From: Vibrio ezurae NBRC 102218
Lineage (GTDB): Bacteria; Pseudomonadota; Gammaproteobacteria; Enterobacterales; Vibrionaceae
DNA length: 64,000 nucleotides
Assembly (NCBI RefSeq): GCF_000467185.1
Contig: NZ_BATM01000019.1
Coordinates: forward strand, 62,001 to 126,000
Reading direction: 5' to 3'
Below are positions 36,071 through 45,288 of this stretch, piece after piece; the first letter of the stretch is position 1, and each line of letters begins with the position of its first letter. The position numbers and the translations under genes are program-made. The notes beneath the pieces are model-generated. The model saw nothing but the letters and a program-made list of their open reading frames with translations, did no database searches and was not told where the DNA came from.

Positions 36071-36949
36071 TTAGAAGTCGAACAAATAGTCACTGAGTTT
36101 ATCGCATAGCCAAAGCATGCCGGGGTGTGCTTCCATACCCGATGAGGAAAACATGCAATACTCTTCTTGGGTTAGGCCGTAGGTGTGTTTAATCACTGAC
36201 AGTGTTTCGTCTCGGAGTAGGTGGCGGATCAGTGGTTCAGGCAGCACTCCCCATGCTGCTTCAGTGCGTATGGTGCTGAGGATATAGTCGAAACTTGAAA
36301 AGCCAATATGTTTGAGTGAAAAGGGCAATAGCTCAGGGTTATCTTTTTCGTTGAGGTAGGCGAGGGTGACTTGCATTGCGTTGCGCAGTTTATCGTCTGA
36401 TACTCGGCGTAACTGGCCTAAAGGGTGATTGGCATTGCACACCGACATCATGCGTATCTTTGCTATCGGGGTAAATTCGATTCTAGGATCATCAACACGC
36501 TCATAGTCAATACCGAATGCAAAATCCACTTGCTTTGTTTCAACCAGATTAGACAGATCGCCACTGGATGCTAATACAATATTAAAGGTGGTCGCTGGGT
36601 ATTTATTGTTTAAACGATGGGAAAGTTGTTGCCAAGTTTCATCCGGAATAGCGTCATCACGGGCAATCCAAACCTCCGCGGTGAAATCGCCACGAATATG
36701 TTGGCAGGTTTGTTGAATGCGGGATGCGGTGATCAACAGAGATTCACAATCTTTAAAGACGGCTTTGCCTGCTTCTGACAGCTCAAGGTTATTGCCACTG
36801 CGTACAAAGAGTGGCGTATCGAGCTCTTTCTCAAGGGCTTTAATCGCCATACTTAACTTGGTTCGATTACAGTTTAGCTGTCGAGCGGCTTCAGAGACTG
36901 AGCCGTGCTGCGCCACTTGAACAAAGGCTTCAATGTGAGAAAGGTTCAT
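36071..36949 (-). CDS. LysR family transcriptional regulator
   Basis: A 292-aa LysR-type regulator. The winged HTH (residues 1-60) reads NLSHIEAFVQVAQHGSVSEA followed by AARQLNCNRTKLSMAIKALE. The effector domain starts around residue 88. ATG is 161 bases from the divergently transcribed methyltransferase, the usual arrangement for a LysR regulator and its target. Target and inducer unknown. Confidence 0.88.
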   Translation of the reverse strand: MNLSHIEAFVQVAQHGSVSEAARQLNCNRTKLSMAIKALEKELDTPLFVRSGNNLELSEAGKAVFKDCESLLITASRIQQTCQHIRGDFTAEVWIARDDAIPDETWQQLSHRLNNKYPATTFNIVLASSGDLSNLVETKQVDFAFGIDYERVDDPRIEFTPIAKIRMMSVCNANHPLGQLRRVSDDKLRNAMQVTLAYLNEKDNPELLPFSLKHIGFSSFDYILSTIRTEAAWGVLPEPLIRHLLRDETLSVIKHTYGLTQEEYCMFSSSGMEAHPGMLWLCDKLSDYLFDF

Positions 36950-37110
36950 GAAAGTTCGCCGGTTAATTGATCAGTATTCAAACTACCTGATTGAGCGCTG
37001 AAAAATCAAGCAAGGCATGATCTAAAGCTGATATCTCTTTGTATTAAAGGTAATTTGGTATCTTTTTTTATCAAGATTTGCTTTACTCAACATAGAGAAC
37101 AGTTTTAAGG

Positions 37111-37701
37111 ATGGATAATCACATGGTGCTTAATTGGGATGATTATGCTACTGAGTGGGAAGCAAACCCGGCCACCGCTCAATTTTCAGACCTAGTATTT
37201 ACTGAGTTACAAGCGCTTCACTCGTTGAAGGGCGCAAACGTATTAGACTTTGGTTGTGGTACTGGCTTACTAAGTCAAAAGATAGCTCCGTTAGCTCGTA
37301 GCATTGTCGCTCTTGATGCATCTGAGGCAATGATTGAAGAGTTAGACAAGAAAACATTAGCGAACGTCGAGCCTGTGGTCGACCATTTAACGCGCGGTTT
37401 AGTGGCACAGCATCCTGCTTTTAGAAAACAATTTGATCTTGTTGTTGCCTCTTCTGTGTGTGGTTTTGTGGCAAGTTTTCAAGAAACTGCGACCATTATT
37501 TATTCTCTACTGGATGAGCAAGGTATATTTGTTCACTGGGATTGGCTAAGTGACGATACAGACGACGGACTGACTCAAGAGTCGGCGCACAGCATGCTGC
37601 ATAGCGCAGGTTTTTGCGATATTGAAATCTCTATCCCATTTGAGATTAAAATGGCTGATGGATCATCAAGACCTGTACTTATGGGCGTAGCCTACAAGTA
37701 A
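37111..37701 (+). CDS. SAM-dependent methyltransferase
   Basis: A 196-aa class I methyltransferase. VLDFGCGTGLLSQKIAPLA (about 45-63) is motif I, IVALDASEAMIEEL is motif II with the acidic ribose-binding Asp, and LVVASSVCGFV is the motif IV region. Close to UbiE/Tam-like small-molecule methyltransferases. AAGGATGG sits before ATG. It is divergent from the LysR gene, which may regulate it. Substrate unknown. Confidence 0.85.
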   Translation: MDNHMVLNWDDYATEWEANPATAQFSDLVFTELQALHSLKGANVLDFGCGTGLLSQKIAPLARSIVALDASEAMIEELDKKTLANVEPVVDHLTRGLVAQHPAFRKQFDLVVASSVCGFVASFQETATIIYSLLDEQGIFVHWDWLSDDTDDGLTQESAHSMLHSAGFCDIEISIPFEIKMADGSSRPVLMGVAYK

Positions 37702-38365
37702 ACTTGCAAATTAAGGGCTTCTATCTCAATAGATTATGAAGATAGTAAGTCCTATTCCTCTTTTTATGCTACAAGCCTTCTAGATATTCATTGAGATAAA
37801 CATATGATTAATATATCTATTTTTCATATTAGCTTCCTACAATCGATAAAAACTCCCTTATAAAATCAGACGTATTTTTCTTTATAAATATTACTCTTTC
37901 ATAGTTATTATTTTTATCATTATCTCTTTATGACATTGCTGATATTTCTATTTTATCCGCTTAAATAGTCTTTTCTAACCCATCTCTATTTTATTTACAG
38001 TTAAATTTTAATAGAAACGCTTACACAAATTAAAGAAGTGGCTACTCTGGTAATTTATACAATATGTGATCTATGCCCACTTTTTATTTGGTTTATTAAA
38101 AAATCATTACTACGCTATTACAAAAGGAAATCTGTAATTCCAAGTGTTATATAGATGTGAGTTATATAAATGTATTCAATATTAAAGGAGGTGAACGGGT
38201 ATTTACCCTTTTTCGATAAATGGCTAAATGCAAGTGATTTACTCACGATTTGCACCTAATAATTAATTGATTGAGCTTTTAATAATAACAGTATTTTTAG
38301 AACAGCTTATTTATACACGTACTTTATATACGTATTTTATACACATAGGTAAACGGAAAGACATT
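37702..38365 (+). other. Long AT-rich region before the porin gene
   Basis: 664 bases, strongly AT-rich, no clear gene. At 38185-38194 there is AAAGGAGGTGA, an almost perfect anti-16S Shine-Dalgarno, directly joined to a GTG that opens a 22-codon frame (38191-38259), and a small GGGTA-tt-TACCC hairpin (38197-38208). Outer-membrane porin genes often have long regulated leaders; no OmpR or ToxR site was assigned. Confidence 0.5.
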
Positions 38366-39358
38366 ATGAAAAAGACAGTATTAGCAAGTGTTATTGCAGG
38401 CATCGCATTTAGCGGCCAAGCTTTCGCTGTAGAATTGTATAATAATAGTGGTACTACTTTCTCAATAGGCGGTCACGTATCCGTTGGGCTGGGTAACCCA
38501 GACAAAGACGATGACCCTTATGTCACAGACGATGATTTGGCGGTAGAGTCTTTATCACCTCGTATCAACTTTAATGCAACTCAAGACCTTGGTGGCGGAT
38601 TTACCGCAGATGCTAAAGGTGAGTGGACATTGAATATGCTTGATGGCGGAGACAATTCCTTTAGTACAAGACTGGGTTACATCGGCGTTTCACACGATAT
38701 GTGGGGCCGCATGGTGGGTGGTACGCAGTGGTCACCTTATTATGATGTGGGTGGCGTTGCCGATATGCCAATAGCGTTTGCCAATGACTTTTTGTACATT
38801 GATGGCGGTAACTTAGGTACGGCGCGTGCTGAGAAAATGCTCTCGTATCGTAAAGGCTTTGATTTTGATTCCTTTGGCTTAGACTTTGGTGCTGGTTGGC
38901 AGGGCGAGAACGGTAATTATGGTGACCGTGCTCAGTTAACCGCATCGGTGAGCTTTGACAAATTCATGTTAGGTTATGGCTTTAGTACAGGCTCTAAAAC
39001 CGGACAAAATGATGATGCGATGGCTAACTTATTTTCTGCAAAATACGGTAGCTATGGTGATGGTTTATACGTAGCGGCCGTGTACGAAATGGGCAGTAAG
39101 TTTTATGGTGATTTTGATACAACCAATACCGAAGCCATCATCGCTTACGCGCTGGCAAATAGTTTAAACTTTTCGGTGAACTACGAAAATGTTGAAAACG
39201 ATGACAGCAATGAAACAGAGAAGAGCGAAATGGCATTGCAAGTAGAGTATAACTTTACGCCCACTTTCGTCGGATATGGCGCCTATCAAATTGATTTAGG
39301 TGATGATGTTTCAAATGATGATGATCGCTATGCGATTGGTGTTCGATACTATCTATAA
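38366..39358 (+). CDS. Outer membrane porin (OmpU/OmpT-like)
   Basis: A 330-aa trimeric-porin family protein. The signal peptide is residues 1-21 with FSGQAFA just before the cut, and the mature N-terminus VELYNNSGTTFSIGGHVSVG is typical of general porins in vibrios. Alternating hydrophobic strands, acidic loops (NPDKDDDPYVTDDD), RLGYIGVSHDMWGRMVGGTQ in the L3 region and a final strand AIGVRYYL follow. An in-frame start at 38267 would add a 33-residue tail before the signal peptide, so ATG at 38366 with GGAAAG upstream is preferred. The terminal residue is Leu instead of the usual Phe. Confidence 0.92.
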   Translation: MKKTVLASVIAGIAFSGQAFAVELYNNSGTTFSIGGHVSVGLGNPDKDDDPYVTDDDLAVESLSPRINFNATQDLGGGFTADAKGEWTLNMLDGGDNSFSTRLGYIGVSHDMWGRMVGGTQWSPYYDVGGVADMPIAFANDFLYIDGGNLGTARAEKMLSYRKGFDFDSFGLDFGAGWQGENGNYGDRAQLTASVSFDKFMLGYGFSTGSKTGQNDDAMANLFSAKYGSYGDGLYVAAVYEMGSKFYGDFDTTNTEAIIAYALANSLNFSVNYENVENDDSNETEKSEMALQVEYNFTPTFVGYGAYQIDLGDDVSNDDDRYAIGVRYYL

Positions 39359-39381
39359 CTCTTTTTTTTAGAACACTAACC

Positions 39382-39407
39382 AAGGCAGGGCTTATTGGCT
39401 CTGCCTT
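39382..39407 (+). terminator. Terminator after porin gene
   Basis: AAGGCAGGGC (39382-39391) pairs with GCTCTGCCTT (39398-39407) with one wobble and a 6-base loop, followed by TTCTTTT. Confidence 0.88.
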
Positions 39408-39461
39408 TTCTTTTGGCACACTATTTTTGATTTACAGCGCCTTGCATAATGTTAATTTCCA

Positions 39462-39490
39462 TTGGGAGTTTTAACAAATTTTGGTATAAT
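39462..39490 (+). promoter_or_regulatory. Sigma-70 promoter of queD-queE
   Basis: TTGGGA (39462-39467), 17-base spacer, TATAAT (39485-39490) with an extended TGG just before. A small hairpin TTGGTCA-tat-TGACC (39507-39521) follows in the leader. Confidence 0.75.
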
Positions 39491-39540
39491 CCGCGCCTTT
39501 CTCTTTTTGGTCATATTGACCCAACGCACAGAAGACCCAA

Positions 39541-39903
39541 ATGACTACTGAAATCTACAAAGAATTTATGTTTGAAGCAGCCCACAAATTACCTCACGTT
39601 CCTGAAGGGCACAAATGTGGACGTTTGCATGGACATTCATTTTTAGTTCGCCTTTATCTAGCGGGTGAGGTGGATCAGCATACCGGTTGGATCATTGATT
39701 TTGGGGATGTCAAAGAGAGCTTTAAGCCGATTTATGATCGTCTTGACCACCATTACCTAAACGATATCGAAGGTTTAGAAAACCCAACCAGTGAAGTTCT
39801 AGCAAAATGGGTCTACGAGCAAACAAAGCCTTTACTGCCATTGCTCACTAAGGTCGAAATCAAAGAAACTTGTACTGCTGGCTGTATTTATACGGGCGAA
39901 TAA
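39541..39903 (+). CDS. queD: 6-carboxy-5,6,7,8-tetrahydropterin synthase
   Basis: A 120-aa zinc enzyme that turns 7,8-dihydroneopterin triphosphate into carboxytetrahydropterin in queuosine synthesis. [20 protein letters not shown] shows zinc ligands His15, His30 and His32 and catalytic Cys26; DYxx-like [18 protein letters not shown] and the final [14 protein letters not shown] are typical of QueD. It ends one base before queE, so the two form an operon driven by the 39.46-kb promoter. Confidence 0.96.
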   Translation: MTTEIYKEFMFEAAHKLPHVPEGHKCGRLHGHSFLVRLYLAGEVDQHTGWIIDFGDVKESFKPIYDRLDHHYLNDIEGLENPTSEVLAKWVYEQTKPLLPLLTKVEIKETCTAGCIYTGE

Positions 39904-39904
39904 C

Positions 39905-40570
39905 GTGTTCAAAGTTAATGAGATTTTTGAAACTATCCAAGGTGAAGGCTTCTTCACTGGTGTACCGTCTATTTTTATCCGCTTACAAGGTTGTCCTGTA
40001 GGTTGTGCTTGGTGTGACACCAAGCAAACTTGGGATGTACTAGAAGAAAAAGAAACCGACTTTGGCACTATCATTGTTAAATCGGGGGATGACGAGTACT
40101 GGTGTCAGTCTTCGGCGAAGGATTTGGTCGATTATTGTATCGCTCACTACAGCGCTAAGCATGTGGTGATTACTGGGGGTGAACCGTGCCAGTATGATTT
40201 GCTGCCTTTGACATCAGAGCTAGAAGCAAAGGGTTATCGTTGTCAGATTGAAACCAGCGGTACGTTTGAAGTTCAGGCTACAGCAGAGACTTGGGTAACG
40301 GTGTCACCTAAAATTGGCATGAAAGGTAAATTACCCATTGCAGCCAGCGCTATGTCTAGAGCAAATGAAATCAAGCACCCAGTGGGAAAAGAGTCTGATA
40401 TTGACGAGCTAAAGGCACTACTGGCTGCACATCCACTTTCGCCTGCGACTGAGGTGTTGCTTCAGCCGATCAGTCAAAAGCCGAGAGCAACCAAGCTGTG
40501 CATTGATACTTGTATCGAGAACAATTGGCGTTTATCTGTGCAAACTCATAAGTATTTGAACATTGCTTAA
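39905..40570 (+). CDS. queE: 7-carboxy-7-deazaguanine synthase
   Basis: A 221-aa radical SAM enzyme, the step after QueD. It starts with GTG one base after the queD stop. The [4Fe-4S] motif C-x3-C-x2-C is seen as Cys30, Cys34 and Cys37 (RLQGCPVGCAWCDTKQTW). HVVITGGEPCQYDL is the SAM-binding GGE region and VSPKIGMKG and QPISQKP follow. Size matches the E. coli-type QueE. A terminator follows. Confidence 0.95.
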   Translation: MFKVNEIFETIQGEGFFTGVPSIFIRLQGCPVGCAWCDTKQTWDVLEEKETDFGTIIVKSGDDEYWCQSSAKDLVDYCIAHYSAKHVVITGGEPCQYDLLPLTSELEAKGYRCQIETSGTFEVQATAETWVTVSPKIGMKGKLPIAASAMSRANEIKHPVGKESDIDELKALLAAHPLSPATEVLLQPISQKPRATKLCIDTCIENNWRLSVQTHKYLNIA

Positions 40571-40576
40571 ACGCTT

Positions 40577-40609
40577 AAAGGCGGATTCTAAAATTAAGAA
40601 CCCGCCTTT
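40577..40609 (+). terminator. Terminator after queE
   Basis: AAAGGCGG (40577-40584) with CCGCCTTT (40602-40609), plus an inner TTCT/AGAA helix, closing a 7-base loop. The T-tract is weak (TTTATGTTT). Confidence 0.8.
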
Positions 40610-40673
40610 ATGTTTGGTCGCGTAAATCCAGACTACTTGTTATCACGATTAACGTTTTACTAACCTTAACGCC

Positions 40674-41312
40674 TTACCAGTGTCGATACCCGCAAGTATC
40701 AATGTGAAAACGAACACCAGAATAAAGCCCCATCCCCATATTGTTGTTTTTACCTTCGCTTTTGTATATTCCCCATAGCTTTTTATGCAGTTCTTCACGA
40801 CTAATATTGTTGATAGGCACTAAATCTAAGGCGCAAAAGCTTAAGTGCTTGCTTTTGGTTGCCCCCCCTGAAGTTTGATTATAATACTGAGTTCTATCGC
40901 CAGATACGGGAACTAAAGGGCCTGTGATGGGTTCAATGTGCTGTTGAATAAACTTAACCGTACGAACCATATTAGGGACTAGTTTTCGATCAGGAATGGT
41001 AAATACTGAGGTGCCATTCATCGCCCAATTGGTACCTTGTAAAAGAATAAGGTGCATTGGCATTGTTTTTAGGGGAACTTCGGTAATGCCCGCGTCTTTA
41101 AGGTGCTGAGCGATTTCTTTTACTCTATCTTCTGCCCCGTTCATTAACATCCAGCCTCTAAATGCGGCGCGGGTAGGCACTTTATACCCTTTAATATTAA
41201 TAACTAAGTCATTGTATTCTAGTTCATTTTCAGATTCATACAGCTTGAGTAAATCATTAGCAGAAACGCTAAAACTAAGGGTACAAAATAGCAGGCAAAC
41301 AAGACGAATCAT
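40674..41312 (-). CDS. Secreted M15-like peptidase
   Basis: A 212-aa protein with a signal peptide (about residues 1-18, LVCLLFCTLSFSVSA). The C-terminal half resembles peptidase M15 (D-Ala-D-Ala carboxypeptidase/endolysin-like): SGDRTQYYNQTSGGATKSKH, LSFCALDLVP gives H-x6-D zinc ligands, and GVRFHIDTCGYRHW the third His. The N-terminal half is not recognised. It probably trims peptidoglycan peptides in the periplasm; it could also be an inactive binding variant. Stands alone between the queE terminator and the repeat copy B. Confidence 0.75.
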   Translation of the reverse strand: MIRLVCLLFCTLSFSVSANDLLKLYESENELEYNDLVINIKGYKVPTRAAFRGWMLMNGAEDRVKEIAQHLKDAGITEVPLKTMPMHLILLQGTNWAMNGTSVFTIPDRKLVPNMVRTVKFIQQHIEPITGPLVPVSGDRTQYYNQTSGGATKSKHLSFCALDLVPINNISREELHKKLWGIYKSEGKNNNMGMGLYSGVRFHIDTCGYRHW

Positions 41313-41387
41313 GAGGCTTCTCCTTTGTATCTCGTGTTCCCAGTATAGACGGAAATAAGCATGTTGATCTGTATCACGGATTAAACA

Positions 41388-41549
41388 ATACCAATCGTAC
41401 TAAATAACGGGCCATTCTAGCGTGTTAAAATACTCGATAACGGCGTTAGAATTTTTGATTGTAAAATAACGACTTATCGAAAAATTCAGCTTTGTTCTGG
41501 AGCATTATTCCTGTGCTAATTCTGATGAATTACTTAGTGTACTTGGTAT
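41388..41549. mobile_element. MITE-like repeat, copy B
   Basis: 162 bp bounded by imperfect terminal inverted repeats: ATACCAATCGTACTAAATAA at 41388-41407, and the reverse complement of ATACCAAGTACACTAAGTAA ending at 41549. The interior is closely related, in inverted orientation, to 28808-28985. No ORF. The ends ATACCAA...TTGGTAT define the element. Confidence 0.8.
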
Positions 41550-41639
41550 AACAGAATATAAAGAGTGACTATCGAAGTAAGATAGATACAAATAAATACA
41601 CTAGATTTAATACAGTATTTATAAAAGTGGATGAATTTC

Positions 41640-42059
41640 ATGTCAGATCATATTTTGTATCGTGCTGGTTATAAGTATCAATTAGCGGAAGAGTGTGTGT
41701 TTAAATTAGCGATCTTTCCTCCGCAACCGATAGAAATGGAGTTTATTCGCTTAAGTGTCGATGGTTGGCTGACTATTCGTTCCGGATATGCGTGGGATGG
41801 CCCTTCTGGCCCTGTTGTGGATACGACACAAAATATGCGTGCTTCATTAATTCATGATGCGCTATATCAACTATTACGTTGCCAGTATTTACCCGCAGAG
41901 GAAAAAGACGCGGCTGATAAAGTGTTTCAACAAATTTGCATTGATGACGGCGTGAATGAGTTGACCGCACACATGTATTATTTAGGATTAAAGCTAGGGG
42001 GAAAACCTGCCAGTGCGCCGAGTAATAAAAAACCCACCTTAAAAGCTCCGTGGCGTTAA
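41640..42059 (+). CDS. DUF1353 protein
   Basis: 139 aa (142 from the ATG at 41631). GYAWDGPSGPVVDT and MRASLIHDALYQLLR are the two conserved blocks of DUF1353, a small family common in phages and proteobacteria with unknown function. ATG at 41640 has GGA eight bases upstream (in AGTGGA), better than the ATG at 41631. It is a lone gene just after repeat copy B. No signal peptide or membrane helix. Confidence 0.75.
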   Translation: MSDHILYRAGYKYQLAEECVFKLAIFPPQPIEMEFIRLSVDGWLTIRSGYAWDGPSGPVVDTTQNMRASLIHDALYQLLRCQYLPAEEKDAADKVFQQICIDDGVNELTAHMYYLGLKLGGKPASAPSNKKPTLKAPWR

Positions 42060-42379
42060 TAGTAATGACAAAATTGCACTTTATCATCATAAGCTTTGGT
42101 AATAGGGTGTTAAAACACGACAGTTTCCCCGTGATATTATGCTCTGATTTGTAGTGAACGAACGTAGTAGTCTCACTTAAAATGAGAGAATTTAAGGATT
42201 AATATCCTAACTCAGCCCTATAAATCGGTTCTTGTCATAAATCTGCGCGTTTCTCCTACCCCCCTTATCGCCACTCTTCCTCCCTAACAAGAATGAATTT
42301 AGGATGATTTTCGAGATGGCATGCATCGAGTAGGGTATAGTGATTGGTTGCAAATCGCTTAAGTTGTAAAAGGTGTTTT
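42060..42379 (+). other. Upstream region of alpha-amylase gene
   Basis: 320 bases without a gene. AGGATGA (42301-42307) is a MalT core on the + strand and TTCCTCC (around 42290) a reversed half; a C6 run precedes them. They may be MalT boxes but the match is only to the core. Confidence 0.4.
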
Positions 42380-43756
42380 ATGTTGAACCCCCTGACTTTG
42401 AATAACAATGCCACGCAGGCTACAGACGTTATTTTGCACGCGTTTGATTGGCCCTATAGCAAGATTGCGAGTTGTGCGGAGCAAATTCGTCAACTGGGTT
42501 ATAAGACTGTGTTGGTGTCTCCTCCAATGAAATCGCTGAAGCATGACAGTGGCACAGCTTGGTGGCAGCGTTATCAGCCACAAGATTACCGCATCATCGA
42601 TAATGAACTGGGTAATACACTGGATTTTAAGTCTATGATGGCCCGTTTGAAGGATTGCGGTATTCGCGTCTATGTGGATGTGGTATTCAACCATATGGCA
42701 AATGAAGCCTATCTACGCTCCGATTTGCAATACCCTAGTCAGCAAGAGCTAGAGAGTTATGCGCAACATTCAGATTATTATGAATCACTGAAATTGTTTG
42801 GCGATCTCAGTTGTGCGTTGTTTACTGAAGATGATTTTGTTGAAGCTTTTGGCATTGAAGATTGGCGTGATAAATGGCAAGTGCAAAATGGCCGGATTAC
42901 CGGAGGCCCCCATGATGCGGGCTTGCCGACGCTTCGCGATTGTGAGCATGTTATTTTGCAGCAGCGTGCGTACTTACTGGCGATGAAAGCGCTCGGCGTG
43001 AAAGGGTTTCGCATTGATGCGGCAAAGCACATCTCCATTGAGCAGCTACGTAAAGTGTGGACTAAAGAGATCACCGAAGGCGTACATATTTTTGGTGAAA
43101 TCATCACAGATGGCGGCTCCACAAAGCAAGAGTATGAGCTGTTTCTTAAGCCTTATTTAAATAAAACCAAACTGGGCGCTTACGATTTCCCTTTGTTTAA
43201 TACTCTCAATCATGCGTTGCAGGGGCAAGGGCGCATGTCGACGTTAATAGACCCCTATAACTATGGCGAAGCGTTAAAGCGACAGAGAGCGATTACTTTT
43301 GTTATCACCCATGACATTCCAAACAATGATGTGTTTCGAGATTTGGTCATGGACGAGGACGATGAGTGGTTAGGCTATTGCTATATTTTGTGCCGTGACG
43401 GGGGCGTCCCCTTGGTGTATACCGATTTAAATACCAGCGGTATTTTAGATAGAGCGGGGCATCCGCGCTGGATGAATGCATGGCAAGATCCGCGAATGAA
43501 AGTGCTGATTGATTTCCACAATTATGTCCATAGTCTCTCTATGGTGGTACTAGAGGCTAGTGATGACCATATTGTGTTTTGTCGTGGTGAGCGCGGTTTA
43601 GTGGCGATTAATAAATCGGCAAAGGAAAAACAGGTTACCCTACGTTGGGATAAACCAATGTTTGATTTAGTGAGTCAGCAAGGGTGCGATCTTATTGATG
43701 GTCAATTGACGTTTTCTGTGCCAGCAAAAGGGTATTGCTGCTTTGTGGCGCCGTAG
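42380..43756 (+). CDS. Cytoplasmic alpha-amylase (GH13)
   Basis: A 458-aa alpha-amylase without signal peptide. Four GH13 regions are visible: VYVDVVFNHMA (I), GFRIDAAKH with the nucleophile Asp (II), IFGEIITDG with the acid Glu (III) and FVITHDIPNND (IV). A C-terminal beta domain ends with SVPAKGYCCFVAP. TTG at 42344 would add twelve residues, but ATG at 42380 has AAAGG before it. It should cut internal maltodextrins or glycogen to feed MalP and MalQ. The core MalT-like motifs upstream suggest it may belong to the regulon. Confidence 0.9.
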   Translation: MLNPLTLNNNATQATDVILHAFDWPYSKIASCAEQIRQLGYKTVLVSPPMKSLKHDSGTAWWQRYQPQDYRIIDNELGNTLDFKSMMARLKDCGIRVYVDVVFNHMANEAYLRSDLQYPSQQELESYAQHSDYYESLKLFGDLSCALFTEDDFVEAFGIEDWRDKWQVQNGRITGGPHDAGLPTLRDCEHVILQQRAYLLAMKALGVKGFRIDAAKHISIEQLRKVWTKEITEGVHIFGEIITDGGSTKQEYELFLKPYLNKTKLGAYDFPLFNTLNHALQGQGRMSTLIDPYNYGEALKRQRAITFVITHDIPNNDVFRDLVMDEDDEWLGYCYILCRDGGVPLVYTDLNTSGILDRAGHPRWMNAWQDPRMKVLIDFHNYVHSLSMVVLEASDDHIVFCRGERGLVAINKSAKEKQVTLRWDKPMFDLVSQQGCDLIDGQLTFSVPAKGYCCFVAP

Positions 43757-43785
43757 CCTCCTTTGATATTGTGATAGGAAGAAAA

Positions 43786-43816
43786 ACAAGTGAATGCGAT
43801 TGTGGCATTCACTTGT
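43786..43816 (-). terminator. Terminator between amylase and rsgA
   Basis: ACAAGTGAATGC (43786-43797) pairs perfectly with GCATTCACTTGT (43805-43816) over 12 bp, 7-base loop. Read on the minus strand it is followed by TTTTTC, so it mainly ends the rsgA operon. Confidence 0.85.
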
Positions 43817-43822
43817 CTAGCG

Positions 43823-44851
43823 CTACTTATTTTTACGTGCTCGGTTTTCACTTTGTACAGAGCGGATCATCTTACCTAGCTGTTTGTCTTGAGAACGTAG
43901 TTGGGCGAGTGATGCGCTATTTCTCGCTTGTTCCCGTTGTAACTTGAGGTAGTTATTTAATCGTCTTTCATCTAATTGGCCTTGCTGTAGCGCTTTTTGA
44001 ATGGCGCAGCCCGGTTCATTTTGATGAGAGCAATCAGAAAAACGGCATTGAGCGGCAAGCGCTTCAATTTCTGCAAAGGTATCACTGAGTCCTTGAGAGA
44101 CATTCGCTAATTGCAGTTCTCGCATTCCCGGAGTGTCGAGTAAGACCCCGCCACTGGGCATTGTGTGTAGGGTACGCCCTGTCGTGGTGTGACGACCTTT
44201 ACTGTCGTCTTCGCGAATACCACCGGTTTCTTGAGTGTCATCTTGCAGTAGCGTATTCACTAAAGTGGATTTACCGACGCCCGATGAACCAAGAAAGGCC
44301 ACGGTTTTTCCTGTTTTGCACCAAGGGGCCAGTGCTTGAACACTGCTAGGGTCTAATGCATTGACCGTTTCGACCATTAGCATGGCATCAAGCGATTGTA
44401 CTTGCTGTGCCAAGGCGTAGCTGTCCTCGCAAAGATCGGCTTTGGTCAATACAATCACTGCCTCCACTTGAGCCTCATTCGTTAAAGCTAAGTAGCGCTC
44501 AACACGACTTAAATTAAAGTCATCGTTTAAAGACATCACAATAAAAACCGTGTCGATATTGGCGGCTATTTTCTGCTCGGCTAATTTAGAACCTGCTGCT
44601 TTACGAGAAAACTGTGAGCTTCTATCAAGACAGCGTTTAAACTGCATCTGCTTATCGAGGACCACCCAATCTCCCACCGTCATCGAAGGCAATGAGTCGT
44701 GCACCGCAAGAGTCACTTCTCTGTCTTCAGTGAGTAATTGATACCCCGAGCGATGGTGGGCACTTACCCTAGCAACAACCGACGTGTCGTAATCATCTAG
44801 GGTCAATTGTTGCTGAAAAAATGGCTGCCAGCCGAGAGTTTGTAGATTCAT
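43823..44851 (-). CDS. rsgA: RsgA-family ribosome biogenesis GTPase
   Basis: A 342-aa circularly permuted GTPase. An OB-fold occupies residues 1-90. The GTPase motifs appear in permuted order: VLTKAD (G4) about 138, then [17 protein letters not shown] (G1), TTTGR (G2) and [10 protein letters not shown] (G3). The zinc domain [14 protein letters not shown] lies near residue 270. It matures the 30S subunit. The position at the end of a copper/isoprenoid operon is unlike the usual rsgA-psd locus, so it could be a second paralogue. Confidence 0.9.
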   Translation of the reverse strand: MNLQTLGWQPFFQQQLTLDDYDTSVVARVSAHHRSGYQLLTEDREVTLAVHDSLPSMTVGDWVVLDKQMQFKRCLDRSSQFSRKAAGSKLAEQKIAANIDTVFIVMSLNDDFNLSRVERYLALTNEAQVEAVIVLTKADLCEDSYALAQQVQSLDAMLMVETVNALDPSSVQALAPWCKTGKTVAFLGSSGVGKSTLVNTLLQDDTQETGGIREDDSKGRHTTTGRTLHTMPSGGVLLDTPGMRELQLANVSQGLSDTFAEIEALAAQCRFSDCSHQNEPGCAIQKALQQGQLDERRLNNYLKLQREQARNSASLAQLRSQDKQLGKMIRSVQSENRARKNK

Positions 44852-45288
44852 TAGTGTTTCATCATTTTCATTTTTTTAACCGGCACTGATAGGTTCAAAG
44901 TACGTCCGCTATCAAAGGTTAATGTTAGAGGAATGACAGTGCCTTCTTTAAGTGGCTCTGTAATATTAAACAGCATAATGTGCAGGCTGTGTGGTTTTAA
45001 TACCGTTTCAGTTTTTGCTGGAAGCTGAATACGCTCAAGTTGACGCATCTTCATGACACCGTCAACCATGGCGTGAGTGTGCAACTCTGTCACCTTAGCC
45101 GCTGGCGTACTTGCTGAAACCAGCGCACGGTCTTCACTGGTGGGATTATCAATTGTTAAGAAGATGGCACTGGTCGTTGATGTTGGTGGTATTTCTTTGA
45201 CATACGCATCGGACACTGTGATGGTATTGTGCGCATACACTAATGGTGAAAGTAGCAATAGGATAAAAGTAGAAATTCTGGCAATCAT
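44851..45288 (-). CDS. Periplasmic copper chaperone PCu(A)C
   Basis: A 145-aa exported protein (signal peptide about 1-19, [10 protein letters not shown]). It has the full copper motif H-x10-M-x21-H-x-M: His70, Met81, His103, Met105, plus a Met/Lys/His tail KKMKMMKH. PCu(A)C delivers Cu(I) to the CuA or CuB site of cytochrome oxidase, with SCO1. It starts four bases inside the SCO1 gene end and shares a base with rsgA downstream. Confidence 0.92.
   Translation of the reverse strand: MIARISTFILLLLSPLVYAHNTITVSDAYVKEIPPTSTTSAIFLTIDNPTSEDRALVSASTPAAKVTELHTHAMVDGVMKMRQLERIQLPAKTETVLKPHSLHIMLFNITEPLKEGTVIPLTLTFDSGRTLNLSVPVKKMKMMKH

Noticed and set aside
38234..38246. CRP site GTGA-tttac-TCAC before the porin
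   Set aside because: Spacer is five bases rather than six and the flanks do not match.
39490..39540. preQ1 riboswitch before queD
   Set aside because: Only a short hairpin is present; no preQ1 aptamer features were seen.
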